DNA of 64,000 bases, from assembly GCA_004124875.1 (NCBI GenBank), contig SCKJ01000003.1, positions 1 through 64,000 of the forward strand. The letters are read 5' to 3'. How positions within the stretch are numbered: position 1 is the stretch's first letter; each line of letters opens with the position of its first letter. This DNA is from Fidelibacterota bacterium (lineage in GTDB: Bacteria; Fidelibacterota; Marinisomatia; SCGC-AAA003-L08; TS1B11). The translations under genes and the position numbers were made by a program. This document shows, one piece after another, positions 1 through 7,849 of the stretch. The notes below the pieces were generated by a model, which was not told the origin of the DNA, did not search any database, and saw nothing but the letters and a program-made list of their open reading frames with translations.

Positions 1-494
1 TGGCCTGGAAGCTCTTTGATACGATGAATGCTCAAGATGTGCAGCAGACCCTCGACATGGCCATCGCCAAGTCGGGCGTGGACCAGATCCGGGTCAAGCA
101 CCGGCCGAGGCTGCTCTCGGACAACGGCCCATGTTATCTGTCGAAGGAACTTAAATTGTATCTGCAGGAACGCGAGATGGAGCATACCCGGGGAGCGCCC
201 TACCATCCTCAGACCCAGGGGAAGATCGAGCGTTATCATCGCACGATGAAGAATGTGGTGAAGCTCGATCATTACTACCTGCCCCGTGAACTGAATGAAG
301 CCATCGGCCGGTTCGTCACGCATTACAACAACGACCGGCTGCATGAGTCCCTCGATAACGTCACGCCCGCCGATGTCTATTATGGAAGAAAGGAGGAGAT
401 CGTCACTCAGAGAATGATCACCAAACGAAGAACGCTCCAACAGCGGAAGCGTTATAACCTGAACCCACAGCACCAAGCGGTTGCTGTATCATGA
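1..494 (+). CDS. IS3-family transposase OrfB, C-terminal part (5' cut by window)
   Basis: The reading frame is open from position 3 and runs off the left edge, so this is the C-terminal part of a DDE integrase-core transposase. The second catalytic Asp (motif SDNG) and the Glu (GKIER) are separated by exactly 35 residues, the D(35)E spacing typical of IS3-type integrase cores. HPQTQGK and the C-terminal motif HYNNDRLHESL also fit. The enzyme cuts and joins insertion-sequence ends. Terminal inverted repeats could not be recognised after the stop, so it may be an intact element whose end I cannot define or a remnant inside the larger integrated element. Confidence 0.85.
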   Translation, partial: AWKLFDTMNAQDVQQTLDMAIAKSGVDQIRVKHRPRLLSDNGPCYLSKELKLYLQEREMEHTRGAPYHPQTQGKIERYHRTMKNVVKLDHYYLPRELNEAIGRFVTHYNNDRLHESLDNVTPADVYYGRKEEIVTQRMITKRRTLQQRKRYNLNPQHQAVAVS

Positions 495-534
495 ATAGGA
501 TGCCCAGGCAGTCTCTCTTAACTTTAATCTTAAT

Positions 535-939
535 CTACCCGAAATGCTTTGACGACGTACAGTTAAACCAGGCATAGCCGCCTCGGCCCGAATCGGCGTG
601 ATAATAATCGATATCCGTGGGATGGCTGGACCAGTTGCTGAGCAACATAGACGGCTTTGATGGATCCACGCTGGGGATGAGGGCTGTTCTATCCTCACCG
701 GCTATGTTAATGAGAGCGGTAACGGTCCGCGGGTTCCTAGATCTGACCGTTTTGTTCCATTGGTCCAAGGCCCGCTGCCCTTCATCCGGATCTGTGATTC
801 CCAACTTCTCCCTGAGGTAATCAATGAAGCTTACTGATTGTACCTGCGGTTTTACTGGGTACCAGAGGTAGCCAGTTGTTTCTATATGGGTGCTACCATC
901 CTGCAGGATAAACTGCGGATGATGGCTAGTTGCTAACAC
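535..939 (-). CDS. Hypothetical protein, possible remnant
   Basis: A 134-codon frame starts at a GTG directly after an in-frame stop. No family is recognised. The composition is protein-like, with several Trp and Tyr residues (GYLWYPV, GYAWFNC), no membrane segment and no clear signal peptide. It lies between the transposase fragment and the convergent end of the primase-helicase gene. The weak start and the neighbouring insertion sequence suggest either a small accessory gene or the 3' part of a gene broken by the insertion. Confidence 0.35.
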   Translation of the reverse strand: MLATSHHPQFILQDGSTHIETTGYLWYPVKPQVQSVSFIDYLREKLGITDPDEGQRALDQWNKTVRSRNPRTVTALINIAGEDRTALIPSVDPSKPSMLLSNWSSHPTDIDYYHADSGRGGYAWFNCTSSKHFG

Positions 940-1141
940 TCAGTATTCTTTCTGATGAGGCATGAATGCCTGCATATTTCTTAATCGTATGATTTTCATC
1001 TTAGTAGTTTGGTTTCGAATTAGCCCCACAATATTCAACTGTGGGGTGATTTAATTATTGGGCCCATTTTGTAATTGTACTGCCCATTAGAGCCTGTTTT
1101 GTCCAGGCTAAACTGCGGGGGACCCCATGAAAAAGGTAAAA
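940..1141. other. Non-coding stretch with two small hairpins
   Basis: I see no gene here. Two short inverted repeats are visible: ccccaca (1024-1030) with tgtgggg (1040-1046), and agcctg (1091-1096) with caggct (1104-1109). A ggggacccc palindrome lies at 1118-1126. They may be terminators or traces of insertion-sequence ends; nothing in the sequence decides between these. Confidence 0.4.
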
Positions 1142-1179
1142 TTGACGAATTCCTATATATATAGAGAGGGATTCGTCAA
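1142..1179 (-). terminator. Hairpin terminator of the primase-helicase operon
   Basis: Arms 1142-1153 and 1168-1179 pair at 11 of 12 positions (core ttgacgaat/attcgtcaa) around an AT-rich 14-nt loop. On the minus strand the hairpin follows the primase-helicase stop codon and is followed by a T-rich run (TTTTACCTTTTT), as expected of a rho-independent terminator. Confidence 0.6.
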
Positions 1180-1190
1180 AAATGCCTTTT

Positions 1191-4067
1191 TTAGCGGAGA
1201 TATCTTGCCGCATTCGACCGATCTACCCCCAATACTTCAATTATGTCGCTGGTGTTGAGCGAATTACCCTCACCGAGGAATGCCTTCACCAGTTTCGTTT
1301 TTGCCTTATACTCGTCTTGGTGATTTGTTACGAACTCCCGGAAAAGATGACGATCAGAATAGAGTGCCTCCGGGGCCCAGCCCGGTGTCACTGTGCAGCC
1401 TGTGAAGTAGGTCTGCAGAGCATTCACCAGGTTAAGATCCCTCGTGCAGAGATAAACATTTACTTGTGCGGTTGAACTATGATTGCGCAGTCTGGTCCTA
1501 AATATCTCCTGGACAAGTTCTGTAACCATCTCGTAGACCTTGATCGATTCAGCATGTTCATCTTTGAAACGCCGAACTCGATCGGTCGTTACGACTTTAA
1601 AATCTGCCGGTATTTCATTGATAGCCATCGATTTGCTCAAGTAGTAGGCTTCACCCTTATTGAGAATCCCGGTACACACTATGTTGGTAGTCTTGGCTAG
1701 ATGATTTGCACCACGGGTATTGCCGAAGTGCTCGATTGAGATATTGGAGGTATCACTTAAGTACTCCTGATATTCTTCTTCTTTGCTCTTGTAGCAGACA
1801 ACGTAAGTTGGAGCCCCCTTCGCGATATCTTTGATATCCTCACTGAACTGGCCAATAAACTCGGGATGCTTCTCATAGAATGTCTTCGAGAGGCTGGCAT
1901 CCATGCAGATATTCAGGGTTAGGTTTGTATATTTACGTAACGCTGGCAGTTCAAGCATGCGGAAGAGCTTCGGACGGTATTCAGGATCAACCGAAGCAGT
2001 GCCATCGAAGATATAGGTTGAATAATCCTTCCAAAAGATGTTGCTGTAATGGATCGTCGTGACCGTTTTATCCTGCTTATAATACAGTCCCCCCTCCTTG
2101 ATGATGCTCGATACATAGCCCGGGTAGTCAGGGTAATCACCTAAGTAGTTGTCAGCCCAAGTCTCCAGGAATGGCTTAGACCAGGTAAAGTCTTTATCCT
2201 TCGGCGCAACATACTCGTACTCTCCACCTAGGGAGTAACTGTCACGGATCTTTTTCACTGCTGTTTCCACCTCAGCGACACACTCCGGCACGTACTGTTT
2301 TGTATCGACCACTAGGGTATCAAGCATAATAGAATTCGTGGCCACATTTTCAACTAGTTTGGGTCGTTCATCGATGAGCAGTAGTTCTCGCTTGTATGTT
2401 ACGCCGCCAGATTTCCATTCCGTTAGAATCTTGAGTAGATCATCCTTATCAGACATCTGAAACAGTCTACTTTGTGAGATGATGACGATGGGATAATCCT
2501 TCTGCTTGATGAAATTATATTTGACCCGGCAGTCCATGAACGAGACATCACAAGTCTTGCATTGACTCGGTTTATAGCGAGGGTATCCTTTCTGGCAATA
2601 ATCGGCTGAATAGCCCTTCATCCCATAAGCGCGCGCCATATAAAAATCGAGGCCCGATGTAACAAAGTGAAGTTTTCGCTTGAGCATGTTGGCGATCAGA
2701 TCGATCGTGTCATGACGTTCTACCACAACTACTGCTCCAAACCCAGGGTAATGATCAACCATAAATTTTAGGTAAATAACGATTAAGATCGTCTTACCAA
2801 CGCCTGGGATGGCGGGAATAACAATTGGCTCATTGCCGGTTAGCCTGAGACTTAGAGACTTGGCAATAGATAATATTGTCTTTCGATGCTTAGGGGTAAC
2901 CACTTGACCGTGGCTCTCCGACACTTTAAAAATCATTTCACTGATACTTGTATGGTCAGGTCGGAGTGCCACCGATGTATCAGAGACAATCCGTCTATTC
3001 TTAAATGGTACAGGCAGCAGGTTCACCGGATGATGGTAGAGATCGAGTGGCTTACGGTATCCTCTAATATTGGTGCGCTTACCCGGGCAGACGCCCTTCT
3101 CAATCAACTTGTCACAGGTTGGGGCGTGGTAACCCTTCTGGATGACATCAGCAATGACTGATTCAGTCACAGCCTCATCGTAGTCGTTCCAATTCTTGGT
3201 AATCGCTCTAAATCGCTCGAGACCTTCCTCGCCGAGGTGCATAAGAGTGAGCAGCAGAGCCAGCCTATCCCAATGGCCGGGATCCTTTTTGGATTGAAGA
3301 TCCGCAAAGACATGACAGCCCCGCCCGATATCGTCGATATCCCCATTGCCTTTAAAGTCGGCTAGGTGAATCGGCTTGCCTGAAAATTTCTTCTGGGCAC
3401 GTTTTTTCCTGATCGCCGCGACTTTTTTCTTCCCGCCGAATTTGTGGACGAGTTCATCGTAGGTATATCGCTTCGAATAGTCGACATCAACAATCTTGCA
3501 CATAAATGGATCGTCCGCGTCCTTCCAATGATAAAATCCAGGGAGTCGCCATAATCTTTCTGACCCGATGGCTAACGGATCGCATCCAAGTTTCACCTGC
3601 ATCGCGCGCATTAATGCCTCGCACTGATCACTATCAGTGATCGTGTCCTTTATCAGCAGCCAGTGAAATTGATATCCATGCTTGGTTTCGATGGTGACGG
3701 TGGGAATTAACTGCAGCCCCCTGATCATCGGGAGATAGTCGGCCTTCTGCTGATCAATCTCAGCTCGGGAGCCGACAAAATCTTTCTCGATCGAGACTGC
3801 GTTGAAGCGGGAGATCATCACCGTCTTCCGCTTCCCATTCTTCATGGAGTTGGCACTGAACCATATGCCACGCTTGCCAGCATTCTGTGATTCTAGGAAA
3901 GCGAAATCTAGCAGAGCCACGCTTAATGGCATCGGCTTAGGATAGGCTATTTTTTTATCGGGCTCGTGGGCTGTAAATATTTCGAACATCTCCTGCCCAT
4001 GGAGCTGTTTGAGTAGTTCATCTGTTTCTAAATATTTGGTCTTTGTTTCAAAATTTGTTTCATTCAT
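1191..4067 (-). CDS. Primase-helicase replication protein of the integrated element
   Basis: This 958-residue protein probably starts and drives replication of the element. Residues about 120-195 carry signatures of RepB-like archaeo-eukaryotic primases: an ETKHGYQFHW strand and the SERLWRLPG motif. A Walker A loop (IPGVGKT) lies near residue 420, followed by a strand like a helicase motif Ia, a cluster of four Cys at about 487-515 that could bind zinc or an Fe-S centre, and a DERP acidic box near 566 in the Walker B position. The last 20 residues look like a helix-turn-helix. The Cys cluster between motor motifs recalls XPD/DinG-type helicases, but that is only resemblance. It follows the DUF5659-like gene by 19 bp and ends at a hairpin terminator. 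Confidence 0.7.
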   Translation of the reverse strand: MNETNFETKTKYLETDELLKQLHGQEMFEIFTAHEPDKKIAYPKPMPLSVALLDFAFLESQNAGKRGIWFSANSMKNGKRKTVMISRFNAVSIEKDFVGSRAEIDQQKADYLPMIRGLQLIPTVTIETKHGYQFHWLLIKDTITDSDQCEALMRAMQVKLGCDPLAIGSERLWRLPGFYHWKDADDPFMCKIVDVDYSKRYTYDELVHKFGGKKKVAAIRKKRAQKKFSGKPIHLADFKGNGDIDDIGRGCHVFADLQSKKDPGHWDRLALLLTLMHLGEEGLERFRAITKNWNDYDEAVTESVIADVIQKGYHAPTCDKLIEKGVCPGKRTNIRGYRKPLDLYHHPVNLLPVPFKNRRIVSDTSVALRPDHTSISEMIFKVSESHGQVVTPKHRKTILSIAKSLSLRLTGNEPIVIPAIPGVGKTILIVIYLKFMVDHYPGFGAVVVVERHDTIDLIANMLKRKLHFVTSGLDFYMARAYGMKGYSADYCQKGYPRYKPSQCKTCDVSFMDCRVKYNFIKQKDYPIVIISQSRLFQMSDKDDLLKILTEWKSGGVTYKRELLLIDERPKLVENVATNSIMLDTLVVDTKQYVPECVAEVETAVKKIRDSYSLGGEYEYVAPKDKDFTWSKPFLETWADNYLGDYPDYPGYVSSIIKEGGLYYKQDKTVTTIHYSNIFWKDYSTYIFDGTASVDPEYRPKLFRMLELPALRKYTNLTLNICMDASLSKTFYEKHPEFIGQFSEDIKDIAKGAPTYVVCYKSKEEEYQEYLSDTSNISIEHFGNTRGANHLAKTTNIVCTGILNKGEAYYLSKSMAINEIPADFKVVTTDRVRRFKDEHAESIKVYEMVTELVQEIFRTRLRNHSSTAQVNVYLCTRDLNLVNALQTYFTGCTVTPGWAPEALYSDRHLFREFVTNHQDEYKAKTKLVKAFLGEGNSLNTSDIIEVLGVDRSNAARYLR

Positions 4068-4086
4068 CTCTAGTGTTGGTTAAAAA

Positions 4087-4371
4087 TTAATCTTCATAGA
4101 TAAGGGCCTTCAATTCTCTGATGGACCGCTTATAAATCTGAGGGGCAACAGTGGCCTCATCATAGTAATAATCTCTGCGCAAGCGCTGTAACTCCTCGGT
4201 GTCTTCGAAGACGAATAAATGTCTTCGGCCTTCGTCTTTTAAGTGCAGTATCCGCTGCCCGTTGAGACGCAGATATGCCGTCAGGTAAAAATCCTGGGTC
4301 GCTATTTCCATAGTAAAGTATGTGGTTTTAGGGTGTTCGTCCCGCGCCGGTAACGGCGGGGTAGTGGTCAA
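4087..4371 (-). CDS. Small DUF5659-like protein
   Basis: This 94-residue protein resembles DUF5659 members, which are often found in mobile elements. It shows the typical order of a TYFTMEI...YLTAYLRLNG segment, a basic/acidic turn, an FVFEDTEEL strand-helix and a C-terminal RELKALIY helix. The molecular role of the family is unknown. It is the first gene of a minus-strand pair with the primase-helicase, with 19 bp between them, and shares an AT-rich divergent upstream region with the plus-strand gene at 4548. The family call is from memory of the pattern. Confidence 0.6.
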   Translation of the reverse strand: MTTTPPLPARDEHPKTTYFTMEIATQDFYLTAYLRLNGQRILHLKDEGRRHLFVFEDTEELQRLRRDYYYDEATVAPQIYKRSIRELKALIYED

Positions 4372-4547
4372 TATGTTGGGTTGGATCTAGTTCTGTAATT
4401 CATAGTGTTGTAATTTGTTATTGAAGGCAAATTATTTGCTTCCATACTTTAATATGCGCATTTTGGGCTCATAAAGCAATATTTATATTATATTTTATCA
4501 ATATTTAGTACCGTCAAAATACGACTATCGCCACCTGCGGAGGGTAA
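4372..4547. promoter_or_regulatory. AT-rich divergent control region with palindrome and direct repeats
   Basis: This region separates the minus-strand replication genes from the plus-strand gene at 4548. It holds a perfect 13-bp palindrome (gcaaattatttgc, 4427-4439) and two copies of caatattta (4477-4485 and 4499-4507) whose starts are 22 bp apart, about two helical turns. It could hold divergent promoters with operators, or an iteron-like origin for the adjacent primase-helicase. The sequence does not decide between these. Confidence 0.4.
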
Positions 4548-5396
4548 ATGTCGGCTCATGTAAATTTTAAAAAGTCCAATTTTCATCGATTGCTGATGCC
4601 ATACGTATTGACTATGCTAAATCACCAAGATTTAAATATGACCGTCAGTCAATATCACCTGTTTAGCCTCTCGGCGCGAAATAGACAGCAAGATACGCTG
4701 AAGATCAAACCATTTGAGAAATTCCCACCTATTTATGCCGAGATAATGAATTCATCCGAAGACAGACAACAAGAGTTTGTCGATGAACTTTATCACCACG
4801 GGACAAAAATAGATGAGCGAATGTACATGCTATTCCTTGAAAAAATCATGACTTACCTGGAACCTCATCTGCCTGATCTGGATTTCAGTGATAAATCAAA
4901 CCGCGGAGATGGGTTCCTCGTCCGAATGTTGATCTTTTATTATGAAGGTATAGAGCCTCGGAGAAAGATTGACTGGAAATACGATCTACAAGATATGGCG
5001 GCAAGGCTTGTGAAGAGGGACCAACGTGAAATAATCGCTATGTCAGAAGCGTACAGCAAATTCGCGGAATTGAAGCCCTCCACCAAATTCAACGCTAAAA
5101 CTTATGATTTGATTCGCCGCCGCCTGAAAACCACGTATCGCGATCTCCTCATTGATGCTGGTAGTCTTAAAGATGCCTTTAGGAAGTTCAATGAGTATTT
5201 CGATAAAATTGAAAAAATCATCGATGACCCCGGCAATGCCCGCCTACTCAAACCTGGCGAGGAAGGTTTTATTCCTCTGCATTTTTCAATTGACCTTAAA
5301 AGCCGACTGATTTCGAAGTGTGCCGATATAATTCGGAGCATGAATCCTGTAGTACCTACACCGCCGATCACGAAACGCCGTAAAATGGAGAAATAA
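4548..5396 (+). CDS. Hypothetical protein of the integrated element
   Basis: No family is recognised in this 282-residue, highly charged, probably helical and soluble protein. It has no signal peptide or membrane segment and ends in a basic tail (KRRKMEK). The start is well supported by a strong ribosome site (ggaggg) 5 bases before the ATG. It is transcribed away from the primase-helicase pair. Being first after a divergent promoter region hints at a regulatory or replication-accessory role, but nothing in the protein proves that. Confidence 0.6.
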   Translation: MSAHVNFKKSNFHRLLMPYVLTMLNHQDLNMTVSQYHLFSLSARNRQQDTLKIKPFEKFPPIYAEIMNSSEDRQQEFVDELYHHGTKIDERMYMLFLEKIMTYLEPHLPDLDFSDKSNRGDGFLVRMLIFYYEGIEPRRKIDWKYDLQDMAARLVKRDQREIIAMSEAYSKFAELKPSTKFNAKTYDLIRRRLKTTYRDLLIDAGSLKDAFRKFNEYFDKIEKIIDDPGNARLLKPGEEGFIPLHFSIDLKSRLISKCADIIRSMNPVVPTPPITKRRKMEK

Positions 5397-5507
5397 TTCT
5401 GCTTCAATAGCCCCCCATTTTCTGCTCCAGGTAAATTTTGTCTATGGAGCCCATCCCTCTCAATCTAGCGCTCAATCTCCGTCCTGTGACTTGCCTGTCG
5501 GGCACGT

Positions 5508-6065
5508 TTGGCCGATGCCATCGAATGGACGTGCATCATTAAGACGTATCAATCTACATCTGGTGATGAAATTATTGTTCAGGGCAGCATGTTGGACCGT
5601 GAGGAACTGATTGACCTCATGAGAATGGATTTCAAAGAAGCTCAAATTAAGTGCCGAGTCGCTCCGAAAAACCAAGATCGAACAGTACTCATCTATTCGC
5701 CGCATGGCAAAGAAAAGGCGCCTTGGGCCAGCTACACAGAAATTCTTAGAGACAGAAACACTCTCGATTTTTTGTATGACGACGTCAGCGGCAATCTCTA
5801 TTGGCCGGATGGGACACTTGGAAAGAGAGGTAAGTGGAAGATGGGTGTCGCTGTGCTGCTAAGCCTTGGCCAAAATACCTTCCGCGCAACCGATGCGGAA
5901 ATTGCAGCAGATCTCAATATTGGTCAAAATTCTCCAGAGGCGGCGGTTCGTCAGGCCATCGCCCGGATCAACAAAAAGGTGGACAGGCTGATTTTATCTA
6001 GTGGCGAGGGATACGAACTGAACCCCGCTCTGGCGTGGCGGATGGTGCGTGTAGCCCATGTTTAG
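5508..6065 (+). CDS. Hypothetical protein with possible C-terminal winged helix
   Basis: This 185-codon frame opens at a TTG at 5508; an in-frame stop lies just upstream at 5487. The first in-frame ATG is at 5589, so the N-terminus is uncertain. The first half is unrecognised. The last 80 residues (motifs ATDAEIAADL and AVRQAIARINKKVD, then a short strand pair) look like a DNA-binding winged helix similar to those in response regulators. No receiver domain is present. A role as a regulator of the element is possible but unproven. Confidence 0.5.
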   Translation: MADAIEWTCIIKTYQSTSGDEIIVQGSMLDREELIDLMRMDFKEAQIKCRVAPKNQDRTVLIYSPHGKEKAPWASYTEILRDRNTLDFLYDDVSGNLYWPDGTLGKRGKWKMGVAVLLSLGQNTFRATDAEIAADLNIGQNSPEAAVRQAIARINKKVDRLILSSGEGYELNPALAWRMVRVAHV

Positions 6066-6144
6066 AGGTATTTGATTCACGCTACGCCCGCACGCTACGT
6101 CCATGCTACAACAAACTCATATACTGAAAGCGTAACTCAAACGA

Positions 6145-6174
6145 CCCCAGCGCCATGGTGGCGAATTACTGGGG
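6145..6174. repeat. Nested inverted repeat upstream of 6204 gene
   Basis: The outer arms ccccag (6145-6150) and ctgggg (6169-6174) enclose cgcca (6151-6155) and tggcg (6159-6163). The hairpin sits 30 bp before the next likely start codon and is not followed by a T run, so an operator or mRNA structure is more likely than a terminator. Confidence 0.4.
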
Positions 6175-6203
6175 CGGAATTGAGCAAAAAAATGGAAGTC
6201 AAC

Positions 6204-6554
6204 ATGTCTGTAGAAAAAAATGCAGTACTTCAAAAGGACAAGGATTACGACGGAGCAACGGCTGCTCGCGTCAACATTGCACCAATCACAACCCTAGCCG
6301 GCGCAGACAGAGGCCTTGATCGGCTCGAAAAGCGCCAATCCTGGCTTAAATCAACACGGCTCGAGCTAAAAACGAAACACGCTTCATCCGAGGACGATGC
6401 CGAGAAAATTCGGCTCGTTGAGGAAGACAAAGCGCATAGCAAGGAGCAACCGCGGATCAAATCGCAGCTAGTGTTGCTCAAATCTAAGCGTGCGACAATC
6501 GTGTCTGAGTGGGCAGTAGATGCCGCTGCATACACTTTTGACGATGTTGAGTAG
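6204..6554 (+). CDS. Small charged hypothetical protein
   Basis: The start at 6204 is preferred because GGAAG lies 5 bases upstream. An open frame reaches back to a TTG at 6072 through unlikely coding sequence, and a second ATG lies at 6192. The 116-residue product is rich in Lys, Glu and Arg and is predicted to be largely helical (residues about 30-95), with no cysteines or membrane segments. No family is recognised. It sits in a run of plus-strand element genes. Confidence 0.4.
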   Translation: MSVEKNAVLQKDKDYDGATAARVNIAPITTLAGADRGLDRLEKRQSWLKSTRLELKTKHASSEDDAEKIRLVEEDKAHSKEQPRIKSQLVLLKSKRATIVSEWAVDAAAYTFDDVE

Positions 6555-6648
6555 TAGTGAATACGGTGAGAGCGGCGTAAGCCGTTCCCACTCGGCTCAA
6601 AGGGATCCCCATTGGGATGTAGAAATGAGCCCAAAACCCAACAAGTCG

Positions 6649-6670
6649 GGGCGGTGCATGTGCATCGCCC
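6649..6670. repeat. 22-bp near-perfect palindrome
   Basis: gggcg pairs with cgccc around a tgcatgtgca core, 48 bp before the start codon of the 6718 gene. It could be an operator or a small hairpin. No T run follows. Confidence 0.4.
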
Positions 6671-6717
6671 TCGGCCTTGGGAAGATCTTGACGAATTCAT
6701 ATAACAAGGACGAAGTG

Positions 6718-7398
6718 ATGGATAAGAAAATTTTCGAAGTAGATATCGAAGCACGAACTTCAGGGCGGATGGTCTATCCTTTGCTGGACAATGATCTTGC
6801 TGCGGCCGTCGCACGCGAGCACGATGACTACATGGAATACATCGAGAGTCTCGGGCAGACTCATCACAAATTGCCCCTCGGTCAGGGCGATTTCGGGCTC
6901 TTCGAGGGTATAGTTAGCATCAGTGCTATTGGATTGAACAGTTACGATTATGATATCGAGCAAGAAATTCAAAAATCCCCTCCAAAGTATTGCGCGATGC
7001 CAGATGACCTCGCGTCAGGATTTGAACTACCTGTTGGGTTTTACCTAGCAGTCATAGAAGATTTCAGTACTGGCCACCTTCATATCCCTATTGAAGCCGA
7101 TCTTGATGCGATAAGGGTGGATGAGCATAATATGCACCTAGATCGATGGCATTTTGGCCCCACTGGTGTTGTGACCGAGATCGAACTGTTTGACATGGCA
7201 AACACGAAGATTGATTCAATGGATCTGCTTGAAACGGGTAGCAGTAGTTTGGATAGTGCGTTAATTAGGATAGCACCGCGAGCAATCAGAACAGGAGCGA
7301 TTGATTTCAAGCAAATCCGATGGCTAATTGGCGATATGGATCTTGATGGCACTAATCCGGCGGATGTTCTACAATGCCTCCAAGTGATGCTTAAATAA
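6718..7398 (+). CDS. Hypothetical acidic protein
   Basis: The likely start is the ATG at 6718, which has an AAGGA ribosome site; the open frame extends upstream to 6520, but that part overlaps the 3' end of the preceding gene and contains hairpins. The 226-residue product is acidic and soluble with no signal peptide. Its C-terminal ~40 residues (IRWLIGDMDLDG... VLQCLQVML) look like a small helical domain. No family is recognised. It is followed by a large nested inverted repeat. Confidence 0.5.
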   Translation: MDKKIFEVDIEARTSGRMVYPLLDNDLAAAVAREHDDYMEYIESLGQTHHKLPLGQGDFGLFEGIVSISAIGLNSYDYDIEQEIQKSPPKYCAMPDDLASGFELPVGFYLAVIEDFSTGHLHIPIEADLDAIRVDEHNMHLDRWHFGPTGVVTEIELFDMANTKIDSMDLLETGSSSLDSALIRIAPRAIRTGAIDFKQIRWLIGDMDLDGTNPADVLQCLQVMLK

Positions 7399-7404
7399 AC
7401 ATAA

Positions 7405-7486
7405 CCAAATGGGACCCAGCTCATGGAGTAGCATTTTTTCACCGCCGGCCACCATACCGGCGCTGCTTCATGGGCCTCCCATTTGG
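7405..7486. repeat. 82-bp nested inverted repeat (possible structured RNA or origin)
   Basis: Three arm pairs nest in order: ccaaatggga (7405-7414) with tcccatttgg (7477-7486), perfect over 10 bp; catggagtagc (7422-7432) with gctgcttcatg (7462-7472), pairing with two G-U wobbles; and gccgg (7444-7448) with ccggc (7457-7461). It lies in the gap before the excisionase and integrase genes. It could be a terminator region, a single-strand origin or oriT-like hairpin, or a small RNA. Confidence 0.5.
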
Positions 7487-7588
7487 GATATCAAATAACG
7501 AGAATATTTAAGGTATAAGATCAATGCACGAAGAGCTCTTCATGACTAAAAGACCAGCGGCCAAGTTGAGGCTTATCGGATAATAGTC

Positions 7589-7828
7589 ATGACCGTTTCA
7601 TCCAATAAGTACTGCACCCATTGCGGAGCAAACCAAGAACGCTTTCTATCGGTAAAAAGTGCAGCGGTGATCTTCGATCATAGTGAAGATGCTATTCGCG
7701 CCATGATTAAACGACGTGACATACCGTTCTATAAGCGGGAGTCGCGGATCTACATCAAGTACGGAGAATTCGAAGAACTGTTGATCCGCTATCCAAGCGA
7801 ATCAGAAATCATTTTGGACAACCTGTAA
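7589..7828 (+). CDS. Excisionase-like helix-turn-helix protein
   Basis: This 79-residue protein combines a short N-terminal CxxC pair (CTHCG) with a MerR/excisionase-like winged helix: FLSVKSAAVIF, then a recognition helix around AIRAMIKRRDIPFYK and a wing ending in YGEFEELL. Proteins of this type bend DNA at attachment sites and set the direction of integrase action. Its place 21 bp before the integrase gene supports a recombination directionality factor. Confidence 0.7.
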   Translation: MTVSSNKYCTHCGANQERFLSVKSAAVIFDHSEDAIRAMIKRRDIPFYKRESRIYIKYGEFEELLIRYPSESEIILDNL

Positions 7829-7849
7829 CCCAATGAAAGGAGGTGTCCT

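Noticed and set aside
1-5000. Second copy of the tRNA-Phe 3' end (attL)
   Set aside because: I searched by eye for the tRNA 3' sequence and found no convincing copy, so the left end is not called.
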